Shown one piece after another: positions 30,359 to 43,031 of a stretch of 64,000 nucleotides of DNA. A program made the translations under genes and the position numbers. The stretch lies in NCBI GenBank assembly GCA_023374025.1, contig SIJG01000058.1, positions 55,588-119,587 of the forward strand, read 5' to 3'. Source of the DNA: Heterodera schachtii. Taxonomy: Eukaryota > Nematoda > Chromadorea > Rhabditida > Heteroderidae. Under the pieces are notes generated by a model. The model searched no databases and was not told the DNA's origin. It saw only the letters and a program-made list of their open reading frames with translations. The first letter of the stretch is position 1. Every line of letters starts with the position of its first letter.

Positions 30359-33300
30359 TTAGCTTAAATCTTTTAAATTAATGAAATTTGATATTTAGCT
30401 ACAGCTCCAAGTATCCTCAATTACTTATATAATTTCTAAAAAATTAGTAATATTTACAAAAAGTTGTAAGCGCCATTCATTAAACATGGCATGGATACGA
30501 ATAAAAGATTAACTAATAGAAACAAAATAAAATTTCATTAATATTAAATATAAAAGAAAAGAATATTTAAAAAGTTAAAAAAGAAAAAAACTGAGATAAA
30601 TAATCAATTAATTATTCTATAACTTTAAATACGGGCGAGAAAATTATATATAATAGTGACCGGGAAAAAGTAATATATGAATTTATAAAAAAATAAGTTT
30701 TGAATGTGTTTTGGTGTAATAAAAATATAATTATTAATATTAAAATTTTGTCACTACATGCTTAATTAAAAAAATTCGTTAGGAATAAACCAATCTGTAA
30801 ATCATAAAATGATCGAAAAATGAATATGATGAATATAATAAAAATAAACAAACGTAAACACATATTTTTAATTCAATATATTTAACTAAATAAAATTCTA
30901 TTTATAACAACAAATCACATGCTTCGTTGTTTGAAAAATCAAGCGGCAGTGCTCGCCGCGGGTGGTGGAATTAAGGTTTTAATTGGGGCTCGGATAAGTG
31001 GAAAATGGGTTTGCATTTATAATTTTAAATTCGATTTTCAATATCTTTTTTATTTATTTATAAACTATATATTAGTAAAATTAATAATGAAAGTTAAATA
31101 CTTTTTAACACAAAATTTAATTAAAAAATATTAAAAAAAAACAAATATCTAAAAATAAAAATAAACGAACATATTAAAAAATCGAACATTTTATAAACTT
31201 ATGGGAACTCAACATTTAATAAATAAATAAATAATAATTTGCTGAATAAATGACAATTAAGCAAATATCACTATTTCATATATCTTGAAATATAAAGGTT
31301 GTTTTCTTTCCTTAATTTAAATTATAGAAATAATAAATAATTATAAAGCTCATTTTTTATTGTCAATGATAAAATTTCTAAGTTTCACTTGAAATGGTCG
31401 AATTAAGAAAGGAAAGAATATGAACCAGCCTTCACAAGAAATAATGAATTAATTTAAACCATGATTTAAATAAAAAATAAACAAGTTTATATACATATAA
31501 AAATGGAAAAGTTTTGCAAATATTTATTAAATTAAGAAATTTCAAAATTTTTAAAATTAAAAAAAAAATGGCTATCAATTACATCAAATGATTGATGGCT
31601 AAATGCAAGAGTAAACAAAATATTTAAAAAAGATTATTTTCAATTTGCATTTAAAAAAAGTCAAAGATTTTTGTTTACATTATTTTTTTGTTTTACTTGA
31701 GGAGTTTTGGCACGAAAAAAACTCAATATAAAGAAAAACTCAAAAGTTTAAAATTCTAAAATTAATTCTTGATGAGATAGAAACAGAATGTGTGAAATTA
31801 TAATGAAATATCTTAGAAAATTCTAAAAGAGAAAAATTAATGGTAATATTAATAACGTAAAAGCAATCTTAGACTGTTAAAAAATATTTGTCATTCAAAA
31901 CCCAAAAAAAGAGATAAATAAAAATATAAAAAAATCACAAACGATAAATAAATGCTTTAAAATTTTTTGTGTATTTTTAGAAATGTTGCTGCTCTTCACT
32001 TAAAGCAGAAAACTAATATGATGAAGTACATATAATAGCATACATTAAAGTCAACCAAGTTCAAGCCCCCAAGACCTTCCGTGTCATTGCCTTAACAGCC
32101 TGGAAGCTTTGAAATAAATAATTATACACAAATATTGAAATGAAAATAAAAATTACACCTAATATTTAATTTTGTAAACAATATAAAATCTAATAATTTT
32201 TTACCAATTTACTATCATTACAATTTAATTATAAAAGAAAATGTCAAACATAAAAATATACATTAAATTCAAGGCCCTTTGAAATTTAAGTTTATTATTT
32301 ACTTAAGAGAATTGAGAAAATAAACAAAATGTTAACAGAAAAACAACATTTTTGCCTAATAATTTAAATTAAAGAAAAAATAAGAAGAGATTTTATTTAA
32401 ATTTGAAATACACAAATAAGTGTATTTTTATCAAATTATGTAAAATGTAAAATGATTTGCTAATATATTACAGGAGTATTGAAATTATGAGTTTAGTAAA
32501 TAAATTCATTAATTTGAAAATATTTTCATTAAAAGATGAAAATTAATTATAAACCAAGATGCCCAAGCGCTTTAATGATTAGGAAAGTAAAATTGCAAAT
32601 GAAAAAATGATGAGAAATAAAACTCACTAGAATATAAAAATATTTATATAAACAAAACAAAACTAAATGGTATAAAGTTGACTGAAAAAAATCTGAACAA
32701 GACCAGAACAAGAAAAAAATGGTGAAAAATAAAATAAGAGCCTGTTATTTAATTGTTGAAAAGAAATTAAATGAACATTTTTTATAAAATAATAATAATA
32801 AGATCAAAAATATAAATCTATTTAAAGAGAAAAGTGGTAGCACTTAACAAGCTACACGGCATTAGTAATAATATTTATTGTTATAAATAATATATAAATT
32901 CAATAAATAAGGACCCATATAAAAGAATATAAAAAATAATACTTCGAAAATTTAAAATTATGATACTTCAGAGTTAATAATTAATAATATGCTATAGAGA
33001 AAGTTAATAAATACTGGAAAATTAAATAAATTTCAATTCATTGAAGAATTCAAACTATTTTAAAATATATAAAACAAAAATAAATCATCTTTGGAGTTAC
33101 TCGCAAGCATTTCAATTTATATTAGAGCTAAAAGTAAATTATTAAAATTCTATCCTTTCTATATATAACTGATTTATTATTACATAAACAAAATAAAATT
33201 GGAAAATAATGACAAATCTTTTGTTGCATTTATTCAAATATTTTTAATAAATGACAATTATAAACTATAAAAAAGCTAAATTAATTTAATGGACCTTTCG

Positions 33301-34600
33301 TGAAAGGTAGAGCGTTACAAAAGGCTTATACAAGAAATTTACTCTCGACTAAACATATTTTACCCAAATGATTAAATTTAAAATCGAATATAATTTTGCA
33401 AAAAATATAAATTTACAATACCCAAATGACAAAGATATACTATTCCAATGACAAACATTTTTACGACTACTGCAAAAATTAAGAAGATTGTGCCAGAGAA
33501 CATGTGATAAATTATTAAAAAAAATTTTTAATTTACTGATTTTAAAAATCATTTATTTTTAATTTGAATAAAAACAAACACATGTCAAGAAGCTGATAAT
33601 AATTAGAACAAGAATGAATTATTTAAACAAATTTTTATTATACAGCTTTAGAATTAATTGTTTTAGAAATTTTTAAATAAATTTATATAAGATTAGAAAT
33701 AATATTTTATATAAATTCACCTGAAAACCACCCACAACAACGGACTAGAATGGTCGCCAAGAATCAAGAAAATTAAGAATTAATTAATAATTATAGAAAA
33801 ATAAATAAATAAAACATAAGACAGAAAAATTCTGATAATTAATCTGAACAGTAAGAAAAGATTACAAAAAGAGAAGGTACGAAATAATATATAAACATTA
33901 CTCATTATTTTAATGCAAAATATAATTGAAAATAAAAATAAAAGTTTGATCATTTTCAGTCGGAAAATGAAATAAATAGAACGCATATAAAAATAGAAAA
34001 AAATAAGCTTATAGTTAGTTCAGCAAGGTTAAATATAGTGACTAATAATATAAATTTGATTAATAGATATTTGTATTTTAGAAGTTTACAAGCATAATTG
34101 AGGTTCCAAGCAAGTGGTATTAAATAAACAGACAACAAATAAATAAATAAATAAGAAAATAAACAAAAACTAATAAAATTAAAAAATAATTAAATAACCG
34201 CATCAACTAAGCCTAATCAACGCAATAATCATTTTGCGTTCTCAATATTATGAAGAGCGGGATACCGAACGATACAAACTTATTGATTCAAAATAACCGA
34301 GTGAATAAACTTATTTGATTTGGATGAAAATTTTAAGTAATTTTAAAACTAATAAACTGAGAAATAAAAAAAAATAAACAGAAATAAAAAGGTTAATTTA
34401 GATAAATGAATAAACTCAATAAATAATATAAAACGACCCAGATTGATGGAAAAAACAAACGCCAGACTGTCAGATTTTAAGATAAAAAATAGAACATTTA
34501 ACAATTTAACTTTAAATAGTTTTTTTTACATTTTAATCAATTAATATCAATTTTTGTATTTTCGCCTCCTATGATCATTTTAAACTATTTTTAAAAAATT
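30359..34600. other. Gene-free A-rich module array
   Basis: No firm gene. Islands at 30,925-31,015, 32,050-32,110 (CAAGCCCCCAAGACCTTCCG), 33,290-33,335, 33,720-33,770 and 34,240-34,275 stand out from the AT-rich background. GGGCGAGAAAATT is at 30,633. Confidence 0.5.
30919..31014 (+). CDS. Possible isolated exon or gene fragment
   Basis: The + strand reads ATG then LRCLKNQAAVLAAGGGIKVL and IGARISGKW before running into a possible donor (TGG/GTTTGC) and an AT-rich tail. The GC-rich 90 bases contrast with the flanks. Nothing upstream resembles an acceptor except the generic AT-rich sequence, and the product is not recognised. It may equally be one of the non-coding cassettes. Confidence 0.2.
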
Positions 34601-34619
34601 AGCAAGCAAATCGTAAAGT

Positions 34620-35138
34620 GCATCGAAAAAAATCAGACTTTTAGGAATTTTTTTGCAACGATTTTTTTCAAAAATTTTAGGGAAACAAGTGGGGAGGCCG
34701 GCGATGCCGATAGGCGCTGCCGGGAAAATTTTGAAAATTTGAAATGTAATTTGTTAACAGAATTTATACAAAAATGTCCATATTTTGTGGGTTTGAATTC
34801 ATTTATAAGAAAATAATGAGTTTTTGGTCTGGCGGTGCCGATAGGCACCGAAGGAAAAATACGTGGACATTAATTTTTATTGTGATTTTTTAAATTCTTA
34901 GAAATCGTTGTGCCATGAAACTACCTAATAAGATTTAAAATATTGTTTTAGGAATAAAAAAAAATAATGATTTTTGATAATTCTTTTTTTGAAAGAAATA
35001 AAAATCACAAAATGGCCAACTTTTGCGTCAATTTTGAAAATTTTATTAGAATTCTGGAGACCCATGAAATTTTTTTGGGATTTTTAATGGATTTTTTAAG
35101 AAAAATTAGCAAATGACAATTTTTTTTTATTAAAATTT
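34620..35138. mobile_element. Fragment carrying reversed GGCGCC-type modules
   Basis: Two modules in reverse orientation (GATGCCGATAGGCGCTGCCG at about 34,704; GGCGGTGCCGATAGGCACCG at about 34,830) and the typical companion AT-rich spacers are present. No terminal inverted repeat or target duplication was found. The segment is probably a remnant of an element such as the one at 26,670. Confidence 0.5.
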
Positions 35139-35149
35139 GACTTTGAACT

Positions 35150-35345
35150 AGAGTTGCACGGGACAGGGAATTTTGACAAAAACCGGGACCGGGAATTTTC
35201 GGGTTGAAAAACCGGGACTTTTTGGCTTGGAAAACCGGGAAAAAATCCGGGATTTCCTGGTCCCGGTCAAAATTTGTCAAAACCGAGACTGGGTACTCAG
35301 TTGTACCCGTTTTTTTCAGTACCAGTCCCGGTCCCGTGCAACTCT
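35150..35345. mobile_element. Short inverted-repeat transposon (AGAGTTGCACGGGAC ends)
   Basis: The left end AGAGTTGCACGGGAC and the right end GTCCCGTGCAACTCT are perfect inverted copies. The target duplication ACTTTGAACT, 10 bp, is at 35,140-35,149 and 35,346-35,355. The 196-bp interior is made of ACCGGGA and CCCGGTC units, so the whole element can fold into a hairpin. This is one of the cleanest insertions in the window and probably among the youngest. Confidence 0.92.
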
Positions 35346-35459
35346 ACTTTGAACTCATTTATATTTATTTATTTGCACATACTTTTGTTTTTTTAATTCC
35401 TGTGATCCTCCATATATTTTCTCACTTACTCTACGACACTTTTATATGAACAGTCGTCA

Positions 35460-35916
35460 GAGTAAGTGGTTTGCGCCCTTCTAATGACTTATTTTTATTT
35501 TTATGAATAAACAATAAACTTTACAGGGTTACCCTTGAAAATTTCCCAAAATAAGTATATCGCTGGTCAAAAATAAGTTTTAAGGGTCAAAATAAGTATA
35601 TTTTTTAAAACTCTGTTTAACGGCTTAAAACTGCATTGCGCAGTCCAGGCCACGAAATGTCCAAGTCTCGAATTTTTCATGTCATTTTACATTTTTTTTT
35701 TGCGGCGCTTTCAAAAAAATTTCGAAAATTAAAGATTTTTAGGGTCCGGCGGTGCGGATAGGCGCCGACGGAGAAAAATTGAAAATTTTAGTTATATTTA
35801 TTAACCGAATTGTACAAAAATTACTAATTTTTGAAAAAAAAATTTTTTTTTTTTAAATTTACCGAAAATTTCCGACTTTTCATCAAAATTTCGGAAGTCG
35901 GAATTTCGACAAATAA
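35460..35916. mobile_element. Remnant with a reversed GGCGCC-type module
   Basis: It contains CCGGCGGTGCGGATAGGCGCC (35,745-35,767), repeated AAAATAAGT(A/T)T units and TTTCGAAAATT runs. It ends where the segmental duplication copy 2 begins. No ends could be defined. Confidence 0.4.
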
Positions 35917-36721
35917 CAGAATAAAGTTATTATTAAAAATATAGTCACAGGGTTCAAATAAAAATAAAGTGGTCACTTCTGACCGGCAAAAAGTATAAAA
36001 ATTCCCTTATCAAATATAATAAAATTTTAAATTAATCTTTTATATGATTACGCCCACCTAAAGAATGCGAAAATTATGCTGAATGATTAATATATTAATT
36101 ATAAAAGAAAAAATGTTGTACTATCATCGTATTCATCATTTTTTATCTCTTACAAAGAACAAGAATTAAACGAATAAAATTAAAATTAAGTGGTAAATAA
36201 TGATATTATTACGAAAACTGCTGCTGAATGCTAGTCGACAGACAGCACGATGTACTTCATTCTCCAAGAAGAAAAAAAAACCAAAAAATAAACCATTGCA
36301 GCTTAAAAGCTTGAAAAATTAATATGGATGGATACCTTAATTAAAAGTAGATAAAATTAATTTCTTTTTAATATTTTACCTTAAAAAATATTATAAAATT
36401 TCTTGATATAAAAATTATGTTTTTCTTAGCTTAAATTAGAGATGACATTTAATTTATGATCAAATTACAGAAGTAAGTAACTTTTAAATCAAATACCTAA
36501 ATATTTATTAAGTGTGATTTCAAAACTATGCAATAATACTAATGAACATTTCTGAAGTAATCAATCATTATTGGTTTACAAATTGATTGAAAGCACTGCA
36601 TATTATTATCATATTTATTGGCAAAAATTGGAAAATCACCGTAAAAAAAACAAAATACGATAAAATGTCCGAGTTATCTGTAAAAAAAAATCAAGAATAG
36701 ACTCCTTAATACTTTCCTTTC
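35917..36721. repeat. Segmental duplication, copy 2, left block
   Basis: Direct-orientation counterpart of 1,266-2,176, about 34.6 kb away. It differs by short indels and by a replaced piece around 36,225-36,285 (GCTAGTCGACAGACAGCACG). Confidence 0.8.
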
Positions 36722-36862
36722 AAATTTCAAAAACGCATATCCGAAAAATTAAATTTTCATAAAAATCGTTAAAATATGAATTTAAAATAAATTTATTAAC
36801 ATAAAAGCACTCAGTAAAATGCATTTAACAGAATTTTATTTATAGAAAAATCAAAAAACTAC

Positions 36863-37146
36863 CCTTAGCAGGCGCCATTTATTTTTGCCGAATGGTCATG
36901 AGAAAGAAATTTAAATAGAAACAATAAATAACTTAAAAAACAAAGCAGTAATAATTGCAAGTAAAAATAAAAAATGAAAGTAAAATTATTTTCAAATAAA
37001 AATATAACTTATTTTATAAAATAATTGCAGTTTTGAAATATTTATGAAAAAATGTAGTACAAATTTAAAGGAAAAACAATCATTAGAAAACAATTATAAA
37101 TTTTTGAAATATTAACATAAGTTTCCTAAAAGAACCATTAGTAATA
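36863..37146. repeat. Segmental duplication, copy 2, right block
   Basis: Counterpart of 3,062-3,339. Similarity ends abruptly at TTAGTAATA, directly before a GC-rich island at 37,150. Confidence 0.75.
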
Positions 37147-37149
37147 GTA

Positions 37150-37245
37150 GTGTAAGGACAGGCGCCCCTGGCCATCTGAGCGCCGGGACATTTCAGTCCC
37201 AGCACCATGCCGCATGAGCCCATAACAATATGGGCCCATATTACA
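37150..37245. other. GC-rich island at the strand-bias switch
   Basis: A sharp island (GGACAGGCGCCCCTGGCCAT ... GCATGAGCCCATAACAATAT, GGGCCC) sits between the end of the segmental duplication and the beginning of T-rich sequence. On the minus strand a frame reads MRHGAGTEMSRRSDGQGRLS without a stop, and another reads MVLGLKCPGAQMARG. Neither was recognised. It includes the inverted pair CCCATA/TATGGG. Function unknown. Confidence 0.4.
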
Positions 37246-40200
37246 GTTAAATGATTGTTTACAGATATTCCCGTCCTTGTTTATTAAATATTCAAACATA
37301 TATCAATCTGGAATGTTAATAAATTTCCATTATCAAATCAAATCTGTAGATTACATTAAATAAAATTTAAAACATATTCATTCAATTTTACCTTCAAAGA
37401 CAAACAAACCCTGCCTAGTCAAACCATGGCCAGAGATAATTATATTTTTTGAATTATTTTCTAGTTTATTATTTTGAAAGATAATAATTTTTTTTTTTTT
37501 TTTTTTAAATTTTATTCCAAATAAAGGATTAAATTGATGGTCATACGTGAGAAATGTTTTGAAAAGACATCAATTAGAAAAAAGTTTAATATTTCAAAAT
37601 AAAAACAATAAATGCATATAATTAAATTCAAAGCTTACTATATAGTGATTGTTCTAAATAGAAAATATTTAACTTTCTTATACTAGCTGGATTCTAAAAA
37701 AAGTTTACAAAAATAGAAACCATTAATAAAGTCAAAGACAAAAACCATTACAAAAATATCCGCAAAACATTAAAAATGCTGAAATAGAATTATAAAAAAA
37801 AACATTTTTTATGAGGCAGAACTCTAATAAGATGGGGATGAAAACCGCGATTCGATCTCCCACTGGAATAACTGTTAGCTGATGAAAACCACATGACATG
37901 ATATCATTATATCATTATATTTGTACAACAATTCAGAATATAAAATAGAGAATATTATTAATAAAAATAAAATCAAACATAAAAATTATTTATTAAAAGA
38001 ATTATTTTATAAAATAAAACCAAAATTTGTATGATAATTTTGGACGTTGCATTGCTAAAAATTTTTAAAATGGCTTATTGTAATTTTATACCTAAGGATG
38101 TTTAATGGCAATTTTTCCAAATTGTTTTGCCTTTCAAATGAATTTAAGGTTTTTTCGTTTGTATGGAACAATTTATTCCTATTTCGATTATTTTTTTAAG
38201 TTGCCTGGCAAATAGTTCTTCGTGACTTATTTGAGAAAGATTACAAAGTTTAAATTAATTTTTGATAAAAACGATGTTTTCAGAATACATTTTTTAAATT
38301 TTAGTGTATTTTGTAATTTAGGCATTTTTTAACAAAATGATGGTGATAATTTTTAAATCATTAAAACAATTTTTTCTCGCTGAGCTTGTCCACTTCTTTT
38401 TATCTTCTGGTGATAGTCTTTAATTAATTTTATTTATTAACAGGCTCGGAGTTGCAATATATTTTTAAAAACTTTACGTATATTTTTCTGTAATTTTTAT
38501 ATCTGTGATTTATATGCGTTTTTTTATTCTTTATTTATCCATATTTTTGTTATTTTTATGACAAAAAATATTATATTTTTTCTTATTAAACAGATGGTAA
38601 ATCAGTCCGACAGTATCTATTTAAAATGTTAATTTTAATTTATACATAACTCAATTAAATATTTATAAATGCTTTATATTTTAAATTATATATTTTTGCT
38701 TTTCTTGTTAATTTCTTCGTTTTTGCAAATTGGGTTTTTCGGTCCTTTGTGTATCTTGAAATGTTTATCATACGAATTCAAATTAACCAAGGCGTTGAAT
38801 TTTAAATGACAAGTATAAAAATAAATGATATTTTTCAATAGCAAAACATACTGAATAGTCGTACTTTGGGTTTTAAAATTTAACATTTAAGCAATTTCCT
38901 TTTTTCTTGTGACGTGTCCTGTGTTACTTAGTAATTGAATTGGGTAAATATTAAATCGATTTTTCGCATAAAATTTTGTTATAATATGTGAAAATTCGTT
39001 TAACTAATACAGCAAAAATTTGTAGCTTGTTTATAAGTTTAGTATGATTCAAAATCTAAGTCTTTTCAAATTTAATTATAAGGTTTTCCAATTTTAGTTA
39101 TTCCTTATTTATTGTTACTTTTTTAAATGATATATTTTTATAAATCTTTTTTTAAAATGCATGTTACATTATTCTTTTTTTATCTATTTAATTGATAAAT
39201 TTTATTCCTTTTATTACTTTCTTGAGACAATAATCGTTTGTATATTTTCAAAACAAGGACAAATTCATTTTTTTTAAATTTTCTACAAAATAAATATGCT
39301 TTTATTTATTCTTTAAATTTTTAAATTTTACTAATTCGTTTATCCCAGCTTTTCTCGAAATGATTAAAAATTCTTTTAGGTAATAAATTATAGCTGCTCC
39401 AAGCATTTAATAAACAAAATTAAAGAAAAATTATTTTATACATATATTTAAAATCACTTTTATACAATTTATATTTCTTTAATATGAATTATTTATATTA
39501 GGTTTTGATGAATTTTATTAATAACCAAAAATATTGGTAATATACCTAGAACTCATAGAATAATTAATAATATTGTAAATTTAATGTATAGTTTTAGCTT
39601 TTTAATTTTTACCAATTTATCACATTAAATATTCATAAATTTTTATTTGTTGCTTAAATTAAATCAATCGCGGCGAGTCTCCTTGTTTTGCTGATCAAAG
39701 TGTTACCAGACCTTTTTTCAAATATGGATTTTTGGATTTCAAATATATTTTAATTAAAGGCGTGTTTTCTTCATTTTAATTTATTTTACAATTTTCTTTC
39801 CGCATTGTTGGTGAATATTTATTATTTCTTCTGTGTGTTTGTGTGTGTGTGTTGTTAATTTTTTTATTGGGTCATTTCAAGAATGAATTTCCATTTAATT
39901 GCGATTTACCATTGGTGCTATAAAAATTGTTTTTAATTTTTCTATCATTAGGAATTTGGTCAGTTGTATTTTATTTTAATGTCATAGCAGCAATTTTCCT
40001 CCTTATAATCTGATCATCTTTTTATTTGATCATTTTCTTTTACCATTTTAATAAATCTTCCGGAATAATAAGATTTTCTGGTGCTATAATTAAAAAAAAA
40101 GTTTTATTTTTATTTGTTTTTTTTCTTTTCTAGTTTTTTGGGTCAAATTTGAATTGCAACCAGAGAATGTTGTGTCTAGCAAAACATTGCTATTATTCTC

Positions 40201-40283
40201 CTCTTTGTTTCGTTTTTTGATTCATTTGTTCTGCTACGTATCGAATTAAATTTTCAATTACTTGAAGGCTAATTTCCCTTATT

Positions 40284-40451
40284 ACTCCTCCTCTTCCACT
40301 AGATTATTATATATATAATTCGTTTACTTTTTATTTATTGTGTAAAACTTATATTAAATTTGTGACTTTATCTTGTCAAATTTAACTAATATTGAGGTTT
40401 TTAGTTTCGCATACTTTTCTCTTCTTCAAGTCCCTAGCACCTGTCGGAATG
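40284..40451. repeat. T-rich scaffold module, family G, copy 1
   Basis: TAGATTATTAT, TTCGTTTACTTTTTATTTATTG, AAACTTATATTAAATTT, GACTTTATCTTG and CTTCTTCAAGTCC recur in 40,634-40,806 in the same order. After CAAGTCC the two end differently (CTAGCACCTGTCGGAATG here). Confidence 0.75.
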
Positions 40452-40633
40452 TTTTTTATTATTAGGATCAGAAAATGTCGTTTTAAATTTTTATTTTTGC
40501 TTTATTTTTTTATATAATGAGTTATTTCACTATTTTATTTATTTATGTTTATTTGTTTATGATAAAAACATATTTGAAAATTCTATATTTTTTCTTTAAT
40601 TCCTGGTTCCTTTACCTTGAAAATGTCGCTTTG

Positions 40634-40806
40634 TTTCCTCCTGTTTCATTAGATTATTAATATATATTTGTTTACTTTTTAATTATTGTGAAAACTTATA
40701 TTAAATTTATGACTTTATCTTGGTCAAATTATTTTGATTATTTTTTGGGTTTTTAGTTTTGCATAAATTTTTCTCTTCTTCAAGTCCAAAGCACCCTGGC
40801 GGTACA
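40634..40806. repeat. T-rich scaffold module, family G, copy 2
   Basis: Second copy, about 350 bp downstream in direct orientation, ending CAAGTCCAAAGCACCCTGGC. The GCACC core is shared but its neighbours are not. Confidence 0.75.
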
Positions 40807-42171
40807 TTTTCTTTGTTGTCATTGATTCATAATTGTCTTTCAATTTATATTTTCTTTTAGCATAATAGCTTTTTAAAATATTTAAAGCTTTGCTTTTGAT
40901 ATTTATTATTTTCCTATAAAAATACTTTTATTTTATTATTTATTTTTTCCGATAAAACACAGAGAAAATCAGCAATGATAAACTTTCAATTTAATTGAAC
41001 TTTTCATTCTTTTTTAAATTTTATATTGAAATATAATTTTTACTATTATAAATATATATTTTTACTCTGAAGCATTAACTTCTTGATGCTTTTTTCATTA
41101 TACTTATATTATTCTCATTTTTTAGAATAAATTTTATTAATTTCCAATGTTACAGCAATTAATATTCAGATTTTTTTATTTTTAAGGTCTTTAAAGCCAT
41201 GTAACAGTGCCATATGCTTTATTCTCCATTCTTGGCCATCTATTCGCTGTTATGTACAGCTTCTGCATTGTCAGTGGTTATGTCAAAAATATTTGAATTT
41301 TTATATTTTTCTTATGCATTTTTGAAAATATTTAAAATGATAATTCCTGTTAGTAATTTATTTTTACAAAAAATATTTAATTTATTTTTTTTTAAATTAC
41401 TTTTTTTCCGAAATTCATTTTAATTTTATTTTTTACTTGTGTTTGTTTTATGTGTCATTTTAATGTTCTAAAGAATAAAAATTTTTATTATTTATTTTCT
41501 GTTGTGATAAAATATACTGCTAAATTCATTTATTTACTGTTATTATATTTTTATTTCTCGTGGTTAGCGTTATAAGTTAGTCATGCAAAAAAAACCCGGT
41601 TTTTATAAAAGTTTAAGGAATTAATAAATAGTTATTTAATTTTTATGAAGTAAAATAGAAGAGACATTTGTAATCATTTTATATTATGGATTTGGTTATT
41701 TTAAAATTTGATTATTTTATATTACTTCTAGTCTTTTTCCCCATTTCATGAGCTTTATTTCTGCGCGTAATTTTGACGCATTGAAGCAATTTTTATGGAA
41801 GTTTATTTTTATTGTATAATAAAAGCTTTTACGGTTATGTTTTCTAAATATTCGAATTTTTAATTTTTGCAAGAAATGCTATTTTATATATTATTGATTA
41901 ATCGAGACAGTTTGCTTTTGTGGGTCTTGAAAATAATTGATTAAAAATTAATGAATTTTATCTGATGATATAATTATTATATATTCTGGTTTTTTTTTAT
42001 TGTTATGTCATTTTTAGGTCCATCTGAGGCCACCGATACTAATAATTTATATTAATCATTTCTATTTAAAATTTTTAAATTGCGCATGTTATATTGGCGA
42101 GATTGCATATTAACTTTTCTTATTGGTCTTGATTCGCTTTTCTCGTCCTTCCATTGCCTTATTTTTTGGAT

Positions 42172-43031
42172 TAGGGTTCAGCCCCGACCCCGAGCCCCCC
42201 GACCCGACCCGAGACGTTTTTTGTGCCGGTCCCCCGACCCGACCTCTGACATGTGCCCCCCGGCGGTCCCCGACTCCCGACTTTTTGCCCCCCCCCGACC
42301 CCCCGACACTATTTCGGGGGATTGGGGACTCCGAGAGTTTTAAAAATTTAAAAGTTAATTCATCCACGAAGGCGGGAAATATTGAAATTTTTTGAGATTT
42401 TGAACAAATTTTCTTAGTAAAATTCATTAAAAATTACGAAAAACTTTCCGGTGGCGGCTATCGGCACCGCCGGCCCCCCAAAACCATGGTGCCGATCGGT
42501 AATTTTTTAATATGAAATATGATTTTAGGGTCAAAAATAATAATATTTAGTAACATTTTTTGGACAATTTTTGAACAAAATTCTCTTAACAAAGTATACT
42601 CATTTTCAAAAATTTTCCCTGCGGCGCCTATCGGCACCGCCGGACCACTTCCCCCACCCCAAAATTCCAAAAACTATTTGAAAAGCGCACTGCTAAAATT
42701 GTCATAATTTTGAGATCAAATATTTCGGTTTCTGAAAATTTTTAGGGCCTAGGATTCCTTGTTATAAAATGCCAAATTGGACGCACTTTTTACTGGCGCC
42801 AATGAATGAATTTGAATCAGATGATTAAAGTGAAAAAAGGAATATTTACGAGAATTTAAAAAGAAAAATTGTTTTTTTTTCGTTAAAAAATTTCGTTGAT
42901 CACTACCCGACCGGGGTCCCCGACCCCCGAAAATTGAGCTTCCCCCTTCCCGACCCGACCCCCGACATGTCGCCCCCCGAGGTCCCCGGCCCCCGACCTT
43001 TTGCCCCCCGAGGACTCGGGGCTGAACCCTA
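42172..43031. mobile_element. Inverted-repeat transposon with GC-rich CCCGACC arrays
   Basis: The left end TAGGGTTCAGCCCCGA and right end TCGGGGCTGAACCCTA are inverted copies. The target duplication TTTTGGAT is at 42,164-42,171 and 43,032-43,039. Both subterminal parts are arrays of CCCCGACC and CCCGACCCGACC, the most GC-rich sequence of the window. The core has two GGCGCCTATCGGCACCGCC modules (42,449-42,474; 42,620-42,643). The P/R-rich frames across it come from the arrays. Confidence 0.9.

Larger units (their letters stand above)
37250..42163. other. Gene-free region where bias turns T-rich
   Basis: Up to about 37,950 the + strand is still mixed to A-rich; from about 38,050 T dominates. 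No supported gene. GC-richer islands, now read in + orientation, occur at about 38,195-38,235, 38,375-38,420, 39,665-39,715, 40,150-40,205 and 41,190-41,235. A (GT)n stretch is at 39,833-39,853. The 69-codon frame at 41,214-41,423 runs mostly through T-rich sequence and is not convincing. Confidence 0.5.

Noticed and set aside
42080..42427. Proline/arginine-rich frames on both strands
   Set aside because: These are the CCCCGACC arrays of the transposon at 42,172-43,031.
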